NCBI GenBank assembly: GCA_002422285.1
Contig: DIUF01000039.1
Location: forward strand, 1 to 5,745
DNA: 5,745 nucleotides
Origin: Flavobacteriales bacterium UBA6165
GTDB taxonomy: Bacteria > Bacteroidota > Bacteroidia > Flavobacteriales_D > Crocinitomicaceae
Direction: 5' to 3'
This document shows positions 4,919 to 5,745 of this stretch, piece after piece. The notes below the pieces were generated by a model. The model had not been told where the DNA came from and did no database searches. It saw only the letters and a program-made list of their open reading frames with translations. The first letter of the stretch is position 1. Each line of letters begins with the position of its first letter. Position numbers and translations under genes: made by a program.

Positions 4919-5745
4919 ATGTCTCACGGAATTAAACCAGGTGTTGCCACGGGCGACGATGTTCAGAAAATATTTCAATGGGCTAAGGCTAAAGGTTTTG
5001 CATTGCCTGCGGTGAATGTGACAAGCTCTAGCACCGTGAATGCTGTTATGGAAACGGCTGCAAAATTGAATGCTCCGGTTATCGTACAGTTTTCGAATGG
5101 TGGTGCACATTATTTTGCTGGTAAAGGTCTGAAGAATGATAACGAACAAGCTGCAATTGCAGGTTCTGTGGCTGGTGCGAAACATGTACATGCTTTAGCA
5201 GAATTGTATGGCGCAACGGTTATTTTACATACAGACCACTGTGCTAAAAACCTCCTTCCTTGGTTTGATGGTATGCTTGAAGCAGGTGAGAAATTCTTCG
5301 AAGAAACCGGAAAATCACTGTACAGTTCACACATGTTGGATTTGTCAGAAGAGCCAATTGAAGAAAACATAGAATTGTGTAAGCATTATTTGGCGCGTAT
5401 GTCGAAAATGGGCATGACCTTGGAAATTGAATTGGGCATCACAGGTGGTGAGGAAGATGGTGTAGACAACACAGATGTAGACAGCTCAAAATTGTACACA
5501 CAACCTGAAGAAGTGGCCTATGCTTATGAGGAATTGAAAAAAGTTTCAGACCGTTTCACAGTGGCTGCGGCTTTCGGAAATGTACACGGTGTTTACAAGC
5601 CAGGTAATGTGAAACTGCAACCGATTATCTTGAAAAATTCGCAAGAATATATTCAGCAGAAATTCGGGACAGGTCACAATCCAGTTGACTTTGTTTTCCA
5701 CGGTGGTTCGGGCTCTTCTTTAGAAGAAATCCGCGAAGCCATCGG
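4919..5745 (+). CDS. fbaA: Class II fructose-bisphosphate aldolase, N-terminal part (3'-truncated by window edge)
   Basis: Zinc-dependent aldolase that interconverts fructose 1,6-bisphosphate with dihydroxyacetone phosphate and glyceraldehyde 3-phosphate in glycolysis and gluconeogenesis, in the cytoplasm. The frame is open from ATG 4919 to the window end (275 complete residues of an expected ~355). It begins MSHGIKPGVATGDDVQKIF, close to the E. coli FbaA type. The key residues all fall three positions before their E. coli counterparts: catalytic Asp106 and zinc ligand His107 in LHTDHCAK, Glu171 with Glu178/Glu179 in EIELGITGGEEDG, zinc ligand His223 in GNVHGVYKPGN, and zinc ligand His261 in FHGGSGSS. 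No break is seen. The gene has its own -7 box and is separated from trxA by a terminator, so it is a separate transcription unit. Confidence 0.95.
   Translation, partial: MSHGIKPGVATGDDVQKIFQWAKAKGFALPAVNVTSSSTVNAVMETAAKLNAPVIVQFSNGGAHYFAGKGLKNDNEQAAIAGSVAGAKHVHALAELYGATVILHTDHCAKNLLPWFDGMLEAGEKFFEETGKSLYSSHMLDLSEEPIEENIELCKHYLARMSKMGMTLEIELGITGGEEDGVDNTDVDSSKLYTQPEEVAYAYEELKKVSDRFTVAAAFGNVHGVYKPGNVKLQPIILKNSQEYIQQKFGTGHNPVDFVFHGGSGSSLEEIREAI

Noticed and set aside
4898..5370. Leftward frames inside the aldolase gene
   Set aside because: All metal and catalytic residues of the aldolase are read on the + strand; the reverse frames are shadows.
1..5745. CRISPR array, tRNA/rRNA gene, insertion sequence or phage integration site
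   Set aside because: No regularly spaced repeats, no cloverleaf or rRNA sequence, no transposase frame and no terminal inverted repeats were seen.

Overview
The window reads as chromosomal DNA from a member of the Bacteroidota, most likely the class Flavobacteriia/order Flavobacteriales. Three things point there. Promoters follow the Bacteroidota pattern (TTTG or TTG, about 18-20 bases, then TAnnTTTG) instead of the sigma-70 -35/-10 pattern. Translation starts lack Shine-Dalgarno sequences and are A-rich. The protein set also fits: a Na+-translocating NADH:quinone reductase, a secreted DUF1573 protein, and a recF-DUF721 pair. The DNA is moderately AT-rich, and every recognisable gene is on the + strand. 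Genus cannot be decided from this window.

Layout from left to right: (1) the C-terminal 245 residues of NqrF (1-738), closed by a strong GAAA-loop terminator (765-808). (2) A promoter (910-938) and a DUF1573 signal-peptide protein (985-1470), closed by a terminator (1502-1540). (3) A gap of about 680 bases without a convincing gene (1541-2219). It holds two clear hairpins, a 9-base tandem repeat, a gene-start-like sequence that runs into an early stop, and, at its right end, a textbook promoter (2164-2194). (4) The ribosomal pair rplU-rpmA (2220-2888) and its terminator (2910-2938). (5) recF (2974-4095), overlapping by 23 bases a DUF721/DciA-like gene (4073-4372). (6) A promoter and a classical thioredoxin (4475-4792), with a terminator (4815-4845). 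(7) A promoter box and the first 275 residues of a class II fructose-bisphosphate aldolase (4919 to the window end).

The genes are housekeeping units placed side by side, each with its own promoter and terminator, not one pathway. They cover respiratory sodium pumping (nqrF), a large-subunit ribosomal protein operon (rplU-rpmA), replication and repair (recF plus a probable helicase-loader-type protein), thiol redox (trx) and glycolysis/gluconeogenesis (fba).

I looked for an undescribed system and did not find a convincing one. The places most worth a second look are the structured gap at 1541-2187, a recF promoter so close to the start codon that the mRNA may be leaderless, and an 11-base tandem repeat at the DUF1573 promoter.
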